NCBI RefSeq assembly: GCF_902459615.1
Contig: NZ_CABPSA010000006.1
Span: forward strand, 1 to 64,000
Source of the DNA: Pandoraea commovens
GTDB lineage: Bacteria > Pseudomonadota > Gammaproteobacteria > Burkholderiales > Burkholderiaceae
DNA length: 64,000 nucleotides
Direction of reading: 5' to 3'
Shown: positions 53,696 through 63,601 of the stretch, piece after piece
How positions within the stretch are numbered: position 1 is the first letter of the stretch
Layout of the letters: each line of letters begins with the position of its first letter
The notes under the pieces: model-generated
What the model saw: only the letters and a program-made list of their open reading frames with translations
Database searches by the model: none
What the model was told of the DNA's origin: nothing
Position numbers and translations under genes: made by a program

Positions 53696-56600
53696 TCAGA
53701 AGCGCCAATTGACGTTGCCGTACACCGAGTTGTCGCTGACCTTGCCGCCAAACTGACCCGTATAGCTCACGCCGAGCGTGACGGCATCGCTGACGAAGGC
53801 ATCGATACCGGCGCTCACGACCGCTGCGTCACGGGCAATCGGCACGCCGCCCACGGTGAAGGCCGCAGACGTCCCCGAGAACGCCAGTTGCATGTCCGGG
53901 GCGTTCGCGCCGTAGGCATGACGCCACCCGGCTGACAGTCGTAAGCGTCCCGATGCCGCAAGCCCGGTCCCTGTGGCGAAGGGGATCTCACCGCGCAGGC
54001 CTACGGTGGAGAACGTGATGCCGTGCGACTGTTCGTCGGCATGGAGTCCGGCAATGCTGCCGGATTCGTCGAACGCGTCGGTGCGCACGCGTGTGTAAGC
54101 CACGTTCGCGAAGGGCTCGACGACGCGCCCGGCATCGAGACGCCACGCCGCCTCGCCGAACACCTGCCATACGGCAGCGTCGTATTTCGCCCGTGCTGTC
54201 TGTGCGACAGGACCGATGGCGATGGCGCGTTGCGTGCTGATCTGCTGCCAGCCGTATGCGCCGCCGACCGTGGCACCCAGACGTCCGAAGCGCCGATTCA
54301 CATATGCGCCGATCTGCGCATCGTTGCTGTTGCCCGACGCGCTGGCACCTGTGTTGAACGTGCTGTGCCCCAGTCCGCCGAACATGCCCGCGCGCCATGC
54401 GTCGGCAAAGGGCGCGTCCACCCCGACGAGCATGCCCATGCCACGGCGATGCAGTGTCGCAGCCCCCGAGCCGCCATCGGCGACAGAGCGGTTACGCATC
54501 TGCCCGTCGTTGCCGTAGACGGATGCCCATGCCTGTGTCGCGCGCGGTTGTGAACGGCAATCGTCGCGCTGATCCGGTGACGTCATGCGGTTGCCCGCAC
54601 GTTCGTCGCCCGATGCTGCTGTATTGCACTCCAGTGCGAGCGAGAGACTGTCGCGGAGTCGCTGCGAGACCGCGTCGCGTGCAATCTGCGACTGACCCAG
54701 CAGCATCGACGCCACTGACGCATGCAGACTCCCGTCGAGACTTTCGAACGCAGCGGGCGCGGTGGCGGCCGTCAGACCGAGCGCGGCCTGATAGAGCGCA
54801 CTGCCGGTGCCCAGCGATGCGACCGCGGCGGCTACCGCGCGCTGATTCGGCGTGACGGCACCGGCGGGCAGGGGCGTACCGTTCGGCGCGAACGTCAGCA
54901 ACACGGAGGTCGGCGTGTAGCTGACCTGTGGCGTGAGGTAGAGGAGGTTGGTGGACGTCGATGCGAATTGCCCGGAGACGCCGCCCGTCGCCGATACGAC
55001 GACGGCCCCCGATGCATCTGCCGGTTGTGTCCCCGGTGCCGCGTTGACGACGAGATTGCTGCCGCCGACCGTGGCGCTCCCGGTGGTGCTGACCTGACTC
55101 GGCGCTGTGCCCGGGGCCGCGTTGACCTGCAACGTCGAACTCGGCGCCAGCGTGAGGTTGCCACCGACACTGAGCGTCGACCCTGGCGCACTGATGACGA
55201 TCTGACTTCCGCTTGCGCCTGTCAGCGGTCCGGTCTGCGCGCCCGCACCCGAGCCACCGGCGCTGACCGGTGCAGGTGTCGTCAGCGTGGCTCCTGTCTG
55301 GACGGTGACCGGCGAGTTGGGCAGTCCACCGATACCTAGCGTGCCGCCCGCGACGGTGGTCGGTCCCGTCAACGGATTTTGCGCGCCCAGCGTGAGCGTG
55401 CCGCCACCGGTCTTCGTGAGACCGCCCGTGCCGGAAACGCTGCCGGGGAAATTGCCCGTCGCCACCGATACCGAACCGCCGTTAATCGTGAGTCCGCCCT
55501 GTGTCGTGCCGTTCAGCGACGGCAGTGTGACGTTGACGCCTTGTGTCGTCACGCTGCCCTGTGCGACGGTCAGCCCGCCGGTGCCTAACCCACCGGGCGA
55601 CGTGAGCGTGACGCCGCCGCCATTCACTGTCGTGCCGCCCGTGAAGGTGTTCGCGCCGCCGAGTGTGACGCCCTGCGGGTTGTTCAACGACAAGCCGCCG
55701 TTACCGGAAATGCTCCCGCCAAGCGTCAGCGCAGCGGTGCCGCCGACGGACAGTGTCGATCCGTTGTTGAGTGTGATGCCGTTCGCGAGCGTCGCTGGCG
55801 CACTTGCGTTGAGTGCGCCACTACCGTTCACGGCAAGGCCGCCGGTGCCGAGCGACGCTCTGTTGCCGACGGTCAGCGTGCCTGCGTTCAACGTCGTGCC
55901 GCCGGTGAATGTGTTGGCTGCCCCCAGCGACAGCGAACCACTCCCGCTCTTGACCAGCCCGCCCGCGCCGGACAGCGTGCCGTCAAAGACGTGATTGCCG
56001 GTGTCGCCGGTCGTGAGCCCACCGCTGCCGAGAATGACCTGCGTGCCGGTGCCGCCGTTGAGCGTCGCGAGCACGAGCGGTGCCGTCGTGGCGGATGCGT
56101 CGAGCGTAGACCCTGCGTTGCCAAGCGAGATGCCCGAAGTGTTGCCGAGCCGCCCGGACGCGCCCAACTTCAACGTGCCGCCGGACACTGTCGTTTGTCC
56201 TGAGAACGTATTGTTTCCGCCGAGCGTTACCGTGCCGCTCCCTTGCTTTGTGATGCCGCCGGTACCGGTGATGCTGCCGTCGAAAGCGTTGTTCGCGGCA
56301 CCACCCAGCGTGAGCGATTGCCCGCCGAGCGAGACCGTGGTGTTGGCGGCACCATCGAGTCCCCGGACAGTGACCGGTGTCGTCGCGCCGGAGAGATCGA
56401 GCGCGGTGCCACCCGCAAGCGTGACGTCGTTCGCCCCGCCAAGCGCGCCACCCGCCCCGAGCGCCAGCGTGCCGCCCGCCACGTCGATACCACCGGTGAA
56501 CGTGCTCTGTCCCGTCAACGTCTGCGTGCCTGCACCGGCTTTGACGATGCCGCCGGTGCCCGCGATACCTGCGCCAAGCGTCTGATGGGTGGCATCGCCG

Positions 56601-59600
56601 AAGGTCAGCGTATTGCCGCCAACGTTCACAGTGCCGCCGGTGCCTGCAAGTGTCGCGAGTGTTTGATTACCGGCCGCCGCGATATCGAACGTCGCATTCG
56701 CGCCTGTGATCGCAACGTTCGCCCCACTGGCCAGTCGACCGGTCGCGCCGAGCGCGAGCGTGCCGTCTGCGACGGTGGTCGTGCCGGTGAACTGTTGCTG
56801 ACCGAGGAGTGTTTGCGTGCCGCTGCCTTGCTTGACGATGCCGCCCGTGCCGCTGATCGTACCGCTCACGGTGTGGCTCGACGCATCGCCGAATGCCAGC
56901 GTATTGCTCCCGAGTGTGACGTTGGTGCCCGCCTGTGCCGTCAGCGCGCCGATCGCGCGATTGCCGTTTGCGCCGGAAATGTCGAGCGTTGCGCCCGCGT
57001 TCTGTAGCGTGACTGTGCCGTTGGAGGATAGCGTTCCCGCACCGCCGAGTGCCAGCGTCCCGGCCTGCACGACCGTGCCGCCAGTGAAGGTATTCGAGCC
57101 GGTCATCGTCTCGACGCCGGTCCCGACCTTCACCAGACTGCCGGTGCCCATCACGCCGCCGCTGTACGTCTCGTTCAGCCCGCTCGCGCCGACCTCCAGC
57201 GTATTGCTGCCCATGTTGACGTTGCCGCCACCGGTGAGTGCACCGAACGTTTGCGTGCCGTTGCCCGCCGACAGATCGAAGGTCGCGCCGGTCTGCACAT
57301 CGACGACGCCCGCCGCATTCAGACTCGCGCCTGCGCCGAGTGCGAGCGTCCCGGCGTTGACGTGGGTCGCCCCGGCGTACGTGTTCTGACCGTTGAGGGT
57401 GAGCGTGGCCGCGCCGTTCTTCGTGATGCCACCTGCGCCGCTGATCGCACCGTTAAGCGTGAGGTCGTTCGTGCCGACGACGGTGAGATTGCCACCGAGG
57501 GTGATCTGATTGCCGAGCGTGCTGGCTTGCGTGGCGTCGATCGATGTCCCGTCGGAGAAGTTCACTGTGCCCGTACCCAACGCCGTATTACTACCCACTG
57601 AAATGCCACCTGCCTGAACGTCGACGCCGCCAGTGAAATCGCTATTCCCCGAGAGCGTCTGAACGCCGCTACCGAGCTTCACGAGACTGCCGCCTGCGCC
57701 GTGAATGTCGGACGCCAGTGCGCTGCCCGCAGCGTCCGCAAGCGTCAGCGTCGTGCCGCCGAGATTGAGGGCGCTGCCTGCGACACCGCTCACCGTCGCA
57801 GCGGTCTGATTGGGACCCGTGGAGAGATCGAGGACGGCCGTCGCGCCGTTGAGATTGGCGCTCTTGCCGCCGAGCTGCGTGCCGTTGCTCAGCGCCAGCG
57901 TTCCCGCGTCGATGCGGACATCGCTCGTCAACGCGACGCTACCGTTCAGCGTCTGTGTGCCACTGCCTTGCTTGATGAGGCCGCCCGTGCCATTGAGCGC
58001 GCCGCTGAAAATGGCGTTGTTGGTGCTGCCCAGCGTGAGCGTCTGCGTGCCGAAGTCGACGGTGCTGCCAGCGATTCCGCTGAGCGCACCGATGACGGGC
58101 GTCGTGGCGGCGCTCACATCGAATGTCGCACCGGACGCGACCGTCACATTGTTCGCATTCGACAGCGTGCCATTGGCATCCAGTGCGAGCGTGCCGTTAT
58201 TCACGCTGACGTTCCCCGTGAACGTGTTCTGCGCACCGAGCGTGAGCCTGCCGCTGCCGTCCATGATCAGCGCGCCGGTCCCGGAGATGGCACTGGCGAG
58301 CGTGTCGTTATCGTTGTTGCCGACCGTCAGCGAACTGCCGCCGCCCAGCACGACGCTGCCACCGGTGCCGTACAGATGTCCCAGCGATTGATTCCCCGCC
58401 GCGCTGAGGTCGAGCACTGCCCCCGTCCCGGTGAGTGACACGGACGCGCCCGGCGCGAGGCTGGCCCCGGCGCCGAGCGCGAGTGTGCCGTTGGTAATTG
58501 TGGTGGTGCCGGTGTACAGCTGTGTGCCGAGCAGTGTCGTCGCGCCGCTGCCTTGTTTGACGAGATTGCCTGCACCGCTGATGACCGCTGCGACGGTATG
58601 CGTTGTTGCATCGCCGAACGTGAGCGTGTTGATCCCCAATCGAATCTGCGTGCCCGCATCGGCGGAGAGCCCGCCGATGGTGAGCGGTCCATTGGCCCCC
58701 GAGATGTCGAACGTCGATCCTGCGTTGGAAAGGGTGACGGCACCATTCGTAGCGAGCGTGCCTGCGCCGCCGAGGGCCAGCGTGCCCGCCTGAATGACGG
58801 TGCCGCCTGTGTAGCTGTTTTGTCCTGTGAGCGTTTCGGTGCCCGCGCCGATCTTGACGACCGATCCCGTGCCGGTGAGTCCGCCGCTGAACGTATCGTT
58901 GCCCGCTCCGCCAATTTCGGTGACCAGTGCACCGATGTTCACAGTGCCTGCACCGTCGATTGCACCGATTACTTGCGTGCCGTTGCCTGCTGAAAGATCG
59001 AGCGTTGCACCGCCGGCGACGCTCACGCTGCCCGTGGCATTGAGCGACGCACCGGCCCCGAGCGCCAGCATGCCCGCATTGATCGCCGTCGCGCCCGCAT
59101 ACGTGTTGTTGCCGCCCAGCGTGAGCGTTGCGCCGCCCAACTTGGTGATGCCACCGCTTCCCGACAGCGCGCCATTGAGCGTGAGGTCGTGACTGCCTAG
59201 GACGGTCAGCGTGCCGAGCAGTGTGGCGCTGTTGCCGAGGGTGACAGCTTGCGTGCTGTCGAGCGTTACGTTGTTTCCGAATGTCGCTGCCCCCGTGCCC
59301 AGCGCGAGGTCGTTGCCGACGACCAGTCCGCCAGAACCGACACGCACGCCGCCGGAGAAATCGCTGGCACCCGAGAGTGTCTGGACACTGGAGCCTGAGA
59401 AGACGAGCGCGCCTGTGCCGTGAATCGCGCCGCTGTATGTCGCGTCATGGAAATTGGTCAACGTCAGCGTTTGCGCACCCAGCGAGATGGCACTGCCGGT
59501 CACGCCGCTGAGAGCGCCGAGGGTCGAGGCGGCGCCATTGCTGATATCGAATACGCTGTTAGCGCCTCTGAGCCAGAGCGCGTTACCCCCTTGAAGCGCT

Positions 59601-62600
59601 GCGCCGCCCCCCAGTGCCAGCGTTCCGTCGGCGATGGCGATGGGACCCATATACATTTGCGTTGCGGTGATTGTTTGTTTGCCCGCGCCCTGTTTGACGA
59701 GCCCGCCCGTGCCGGTGATCGTGGCGGCGAGTGTCTGGTCGGTGGCGTCACCGAAGGTCAGCATGGTGGCGCCAAGCGCGAGTGTTCCGCCGGTGCCCGA
59801 TAACGCGCCGATGGTTAGCGGCGCGGCCGCGCCGCTAACGTCGAACGTTGCTGTCGGGCCGCCCAGCACGACAGCGCCTTGCGACGCCAGCGAGCCGCTA
59901 CCGCCGAGTGCGAGCACCCCGTCGTTGATGGTGGTGCCTCCCGTCCATCCTCCCGCGCCTGCGAGCGTGAGCGTCGCAGCCCCCGCCTTCTGAAGGGCGC
60001 CATTTCCCGTCACAGCACCCGTCAGTGTCAGATCCGCGCTACCAAGCACCGCAGACGTGCCGCCGAGCGTGATGTTGTTAGCGAGCGTCAGCGCTTGCGT
60101 CGTGTCGAGTGTGGTCTGGTCGGCAAGCGTGAGCGCTCCCGTGCCGAGCGCGTTCCCGTTGCCCAGCTGCAGCCCGCCAGCGTTGACCGTCACGCCGCCG
60201 GAGAAGTCGCTCGCACCGCCAAGCGTCTGCACGCCCCCGCCTTGTTTGATAAGCCCCCCTGTGCCGTGAATGCTGCCGTTGAACGTCTCCCCCGTGTTGT
60301 CGCCGAAGGTCAGCGTGTTCGCACCCAACTGCACCTGCGCGGTGCCGCCGCTGAGTGAGCCGATGGTCTGCGAACCGGCGGCGCTGATGTCCAGCGATGT
60401 GGAGCTATCGCCGAGCGTCACCGCGTTCTGCGCCGACAATCCGCCCCCCGCACCGATCACAAGCGAACCGCCGCCTACGACGACGCTGCCCGTAAACGTT
60501 TGTTGGGCGGTGATGGTTTGCGTGCCTGTCCCGAACTTGACGATGCCGCCACCGGTGCCGGTCAGCGTGCCCGCAAAGGTCTGGTTGGTGTTGTCACCGA
60601 AGGAGAGCGTGTTGTCGCCCAGATTGATCGTGCTGCCGACCGCACCCGACAGCGCGCTGATCGTCTGATTTTCACCGGCGCTGATATCGAGTGCCGCACC
60701 GCCCGCGATGCTGACCGGATTCGCCGACAGCGTGCCCGTGCCGCCAAGGGCGAGCGTTCCCTGATTGATGGTGATCTGACCGGTGAAGGCATTCTGTCCG
60801 GTCAGTGTTTGCGTGCCGGTGCCTTGTTTGACGATGCCGCCCGTACCGCCGAGGCTACCTGCGAACGTCTGGCTCGCCGCATCGCCGAGTGTGAGCGTGT
60901 TGCTGCCCAGTGTGACCTGGCTATTGGCTGTGCCGATCAGTGAGCCGATGGCGACCGGCCCCGCGCCGCCGATGTCGAACGTCGCACCGTCGGCGAGCGT
61001 GACGACGTTACTGCCCGCCAGCGCATTATTCCCCTGAAGTGCGAGACGTCCCGCTGCGACGTCGATGCCGCCCGTAAACGTCTGCGCGCCGGAGAGCAGC
61101 AGCGACCCCGTGCCTTGCTTGACAAGGCCACCGGTCCCGGAAATCGAGCCACCGAATGTCGTGTTTCCGGCGTCTCCGACAGTGAGCGTCTGATTGCCGA
61201 TGAGGACCGTCGATCCGGTTACGCCGGAGAGCGCGCCGAACGTCATGTTCGCGGCGGTGGAGAGATCCAGCGTCGCTGTGCTGCCTGTCAACGCGAGCGG
61301 GGTGGCGTTGGCGAAGGCAGCCCCCTGAAGCGTCAACGTGCCTGCACGCACATTGATCCCGCCCCCGGCAGTGCTTGTGCCGGTCAGCGTCACGACACCT
61401 GTGCCTTGCTTGACGAGGCTCCCGCCACTGCCCGTGAACGCACCGGCGAACGTCTGATTGGTCGCGTCGCCAAACGTCAGCGCGTTGTTGCCGAGTGCGA
61501 CCGACGTGTTGGCGATGCCCGACAGCGCGCCGATGGTTTGCGCCGACGCCTGACTGATGTCGAACGTGGTACCGCCGCCGAGCAGAGACACCGCACCGGT
61601 GCTGGCGAGTGAACCACCGGCCCCGAGCGTAATACCACCCGCGTTGATTCGGGTGCCGCCGGTAAAGGTGTTCACGCCGCTCAGCGTCTGCGTGTTGGCA
61701 TTCGTCTTCACGATGCCGCCCGTGCCGCCGATGGCACCAGCGAACGTGCTGTTCGCGCTACTGCCGAGCGTCAGATTGTTGGCGCCGAGCGCGATTTGCG
61801 TGTTGCCGACGCCGGACAATCCCGAGACGGTTCTGTCGCCGTTCGCCGCCGACATATCGAAGACGGCACCGGCCCCGGAAAGCGCAAGCGGGGTACCGCC
61901 GATCTGCAAGCTGCCTGCGCCCGACAACGCCAGCGTTCCCGCCACGACATTGACACCCCCGCTGAACGTATTGGCCCCTGTCAGCGTGACGGTCTGCGCG
62001 CCCTGTTTGGCCAGGCTCCCGCTACCGCCGATCAGACCTGACAGCGTGAGCGCCGTGCTGCCGCCGAGCATCAACGTACTGCCGCCACCGATGGCAATCG
62101 TATTGGCGAGCGACACCGGTGCGCTGGCGTCGAGTACTCCGGTGGTGCCCGATACCTGAACCGTGCCGCTCCCAAGCGCTGTGCTGCTGCCCGCGACGAG
62201 CGTGCCGCTGGAGAGAAATGTCCCTCCGGAGTAGGTGTTGATGCCTGAGAGCGAGAGGCTTCCCGTGCCGCCCAGCGACACGCTGCCGGTACCGCTGACG
62301 ACCCCGCCCAACGTCAGCGGGTTGGTCCCTGAGACAGAGAGGCCGTTGGTGCCCAGCGTCGTTGGCAAGGCAATCGTTAGTCCCGCACTGGCCGCTTGCA
62401 TGGCCCCGCCGTTGACCGTGAGCGAGCCGGTGCCGAAACTGCCTGCGTTATCAAAAACGGCGAGACCACCGTTGAGCGTCGTCGATGTGACGGCCAGCGG
62501 ACCGGTGAACGTCCACGTGCCGCCATTCACGGTGGCGCTCGTGAAGTTCACGTAGCTCGCGCCGTTCAGCGTGCCGGTGCCCGTCGTGGTCGCGTTGTTG

Positions 62601-63601
62601 GCGGAGTTGCGAAGCACCAGCGCGTTGGTGCCTCCTGCGCCTCCGTCGATCACGCCCGCCGCCGCGAAGCCCAGGTTGAAGCCGACGACGGGAAGCGCGC
62701 CAATGCCGGTACTGCCGCCGTCGTTGAACGTGGAGCCGGTGACTGCCGTGAACGTGTTGTTGCTGTTCGCGCCGAGCGAGACACTGCCGCTTAGCGTGCC
62801 CTCATTGCTGAACGTATTGCCTGTGCCCGTCGTGCCGTTGGGCTGAAAGGCGACGCGTCCGAGAATGGTCCCCGTGTTGGAGAAGTTGACGCCCGCGCCC
62901 CCATACGCCACCACCACCGGTGCGCTGCCGTTCCCCGTGAGCGTGACCCCGAGGATAGGCGTGGCTCCCAACGTGCCGCTGTTGTTGAGGGTCGTGGTGC
63001 CGCCAGTGGCGTTCTGCACTGTTAGCGCCAAACCCGTCAGCCCTGGCAGATTGACGCCCAACACTCCCACAGTGCCTCGCATGATCGCGTTGTTCGTCAC
63101 GGTCTGCGTACTGCCACCGGCAGTGCCGTTGCCGATCACGGTGCCCGATGCGAGTAGCCCGATGCCGCCCAGCAGCGATGGGTCGATGGTGCCGCCGTTC
63201 ACGAGCGTGACGTTGCTCCCCGTGAGCGACAACGCCGTGCCGCCCACGCCGAGCAACACACCGACACCGGCGCTGCTGTTGACGGTGACCTGCAAGTTGC
63301 TCGCGGCATTCGAATAGGACGGTGCGAGCGGATTCGCGGCGCCGCTACACGTCACGATATTGCCTGCTGTCGTGCAGGTCGCCCAGGACGTCGCTGGTGC
63401 CAACGCGCCGAGTACCACGATGCAGGCAAGGCATACGCGCGTGAGCGACATCGAGGGAACTGCCGCTCGAAGGATCGGGAACCGTCTTGCACGACGCACA
63501 CGCGACGCCGGCGCGCCCGCATTCTGATGCGCTGTTTCCGGCGCGGGGACGACATCGACGCGGCAATGCCGCCAGACCAAACGATAGAGGTGCTTGTTCA
63601 T
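53696..63601 (-). CDS. Giant type Va autotransporter with PATR repeats
   Basis: This approximately 3301-residue secreted protein begins with an extended signal peptide region (MNKHLYRLVWRHCRVDVV, then a basic stretch and a hydrophobic core ending at SWA, residue 74). Its passenger (about 75-3020) is Gly/Thr/Ala-rich and contains about 25 units of the autotransporter-associated beta-strand repeat (pattern GTGGIVKQGTGTQTL, then FTGG...GTLALG), each roughly 45 residues within a period near 110-130. It ends in a beta-barrel translocator of about 278 residues (AWASVYGNDGQMRN to the C-terminal NWRF). The family is secreted and often adhesive. The ATG at 63601 gives the ESPR; upstream frame has no such sequence. 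Passenger cysteines are few (a TCTTAGNIVTC pair at its start, then a C-terminal pair before the barrel). Confidence 0.93.
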   Translation of the reverse strand: MNKHLYRLVWRHCRVDVVPAPETAHQNAGAPASRVRRARRFPILRAAVPSMSLTRVCLACIVVLGALAPATSWATCTTAGNIVTCSGAANPLAPSYSNAASNLQVTVNSSAGVGVLLGVGGTALSLTGSNVTLVNGGTIDPSLLGGIGLLASGTVIGNGTAGGSTQTVTNNAIMRGTVGVLGVNLPGLTGLALTVQNATGGTTTLNNSGTLGATPILGVTLTGNGSAPVVVAYGGAGVNFSNTGTILGRVAFQPNGTTGTGNTFSNEGTLSGSVSLGANSNNTFTAVTGSTFNDGGSTGIGALPVVGFNLGFAAAGVIDGGAGGTNALVLRNSANNATTTGTGTLNGASYVNFTSATVNGGTWTFTGPLAVTSTTLNGGLAVFDNAGSFGTGSLTVNGGAMQAASAGLTIALPTTLGTNGLSVSGTNPLTLGGVVSGTGSVSLGGTGSLSLSGINTYSGGTFLSSGTLVAGSSTALGSGTVQVSGTTGVLDASAPVSLANTIAIGGGSTLMLGGSTALTLSGLIGGSGSLAKQGAQTVTLTGANTFSGGVNVVAGTLALSGAGSLQIGGTPLALSGAGAVFDMSAANGDRTVSGLSGVGNTQIALGANNLTLGSSANSTFAGAIGGTGGIVKTNANTQTLSGVNTFTGGTRINAGGITLGAGGSLASTGAVSLLGGGTTFDISQASAQTIGALSGIANTSVALGNNALTFGDATNQTFAGAFTGSGGSLVKQGTGVVTLTGTSTAGGGINVRAGTLTLQGAAFANATPLALTGSTATLDLSTAANMTFGALSGVTGSTVLIGNQTLTVGDAGNTTFGGSISGTGGLVKQGTGSLLLSGAQTFTGGIDVAAGRLALQGNNALAGSNVVTLADGATFDIGGAGPVAIGSLIGTANSQVTLGSNTLTLGDAASQTFAGSLGGTGGIVKQGTGTQTLTGQNAFTGQITINQGTLALGGTGTLSANPVSIAGGAALDISAGENQTISALSGAVGSTINLGDNTLSFGDNTNQTFAGTLTGTGGGIVKFGTGTQTITAQQTFTGSVVVGGGSLVIGAGGGLSAQNAVTLGDSSTSLDISAAGSQTIGSLSGGTAQVQLGANTLTFGDNTGETFNGSIHGTGGLIKQGGGVQTLGGASDFSGGVTVNAGGLQLGNGNALGTGALTLADQTTLDTTQALTLANNITLGGTSAVLGSADLTLTGAVTGNGALQKAGAATLTLAGAGGWTGGTTINDGVLALGGSGSLASQGAVVLGGPTATFDVSGAAAPLTIGALSGTGGTLALGATMLTFGDATDQTLAATITGTGGLVKQGAGKQTITATQMYMGPIAIADGTLALGGGAALQGGNALWLRGANSVFDISNGAASTLGALSGVTGSAISLGAQTLTLTNFHDATYSGAIHGTGALVFSGSSVQTLSGASDFSGGVRVGSGGLVVGNDLALGTGAATFGNNVTLDSTQAVTLGNSATLLGTLTVLGSHDLTLNGALSGSGGITKLGGATLTLGGNNTYAGATAINAGMLALGAGASLNATGSVSVAGGATLDLSAGNGTQVIGAIDGAGTVNIGALVTEIGGAGNDTFSGGLTGTGSVVKIGAGTETLTGQNSYTGGTVIQAGTLALGGAGTLATNGAVTLSNAGSTFDISGANGPLTIGGLSADAGTQIRLGINTLTFGDATTHTVAAVISGAGNLVKQGSGATTLLGTQLYTGTTTITNGTLALGAGASLAPGASVSLTGTGAVLDLSAAGNQSLGHLYGTGGSVVLGGGSSLTVGNNDNDTLASAISGTGALIMDGSGRLTLGAQNTFTGNVSVNNGTLALDANGTLSNANNVTVASGATFDVSAATTPVIGALSGIAGSTVDFGTQTLTLGSTNNAIFSGALNGTGGLIKQGSGTQTLNGSVALTSDVRIDAGTLALSNGTQLGGKSANLNGATAVLDLSTGPNQTAATVSGVAGSALNLGGTTLTLADAAGSALASDIHGAGGSLVKLGSGVQTLSGNSDFTGGVDVQAGGISVGSNTALGTGTVNFSDGTSIDATQASTLGNQITLGGNLTVVGTNDLTLNGAISGAGGITKNGAATLTLNGQNTYAGATHVNAGTLALGAGASLNAAGVVDVQTGATFDLSAGNGTQTFGALTGGGNVNMGSNTLEVGASGLNETYSGGVMGTGSLVKVGTGVETMTGSNTFTGGTVVQAGTLALGGAGTLSSNGTVTLQNAGATLDISGANGNRAIGALTAQAGTNVTLGSNTLAFGDASSHTVSGTISGTGGIVKQGSGTQTLLGQQQFTGTTTVADGTLALGATGRLASGANVAITGANATFDIAAAGNQTLATLAGTGGTVNVGGNTLTFGDATHQTLGAGIAGTGGIVKAGAGTQTLTGQSTFTGGIDVAGGTLALGAGGALGGANDVTLAGGTALDLSGATTPVTVRGLDGAANTTVSLGGQSLTLGGAANNAFDGSITGTGGITKQGSGTVTLGGNNTFSGQTTVSGGTLKLGASGRLGNTSGISLGNAGSTLDASATTAPLVLATLNGGTGTQVILGSGGLTTGDTGNHVFDGTLSGAGGLVKSGSGSLSLGAANTFTGGTTLNAGTLTVGNRASLGTGGLAVNGSGALNASAPATLANGITLNNGSTLSVGGTAALTLGGSISGNGGLSLNNPQGVTLGGANTFTGGTTVNGGGVTLTSPGGLGTGGLTVAQGSVTTQGVNVTLPSLNGTTQGGLTINGGSVSVATGNFPGSVSGTGGLTKTGGGTLTLGAQNPLTGPTTVAGGTLGIGGLPNSPVTVQTGATLTTPAPVSAGGSGAGAQTGPLTGASGSQIVISAPGSTLSVGGNLTLAPSSTLQVNAAPGTAPSQVSTTGSATVGGSNLVVNAAPGTQPADASGAVVVSATGGVSGQFASTSTNLLYLTPQVSYTPTSVLLTFAPNGTPLPAGAVTPNQRAVAAAVASLGTGSALYQAALGLTAATAPAAFESLDGSLHASVASMLLGQSQIARDAVSQRLRDSLSLALECNTAASGDERAGNRMTSPDQRDDCRSQPRATQAWASVYGNDGQMRNRSVADGGSGAATLHRRGMGMLVGVDAPFADAWRAGMFGGLGHSTFNTGASASGNSNDAQIGAYVNRRFGRLGATVGGAYGWQQISTQRAIAIGPVAQTARAKYDAAVWQVFGEAAWRLDAGRVVEPFANVAYTRVRTDAFDESGSIAGLHADEQSHGITFSTVGLRGEIPFATGTGLAASGRLRLSAGWRHAYGANAPDMQLAFSGTSAAFTVGGVPIARDAAVVSAGIDAFVSDAVTLGVSYTGQFGGKVSDNSVYGNVNWRF

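Noticed and set aside
55287-62159. Several long plus-strand frames with Pro/Val/Ser-rich products across the autotransporter
   Set aside because: They are mirror images of the Gly/Thr-rich repeats on the other strand. Their repetitive composition follows from that, and none has a ribosome binding site or family likeness.
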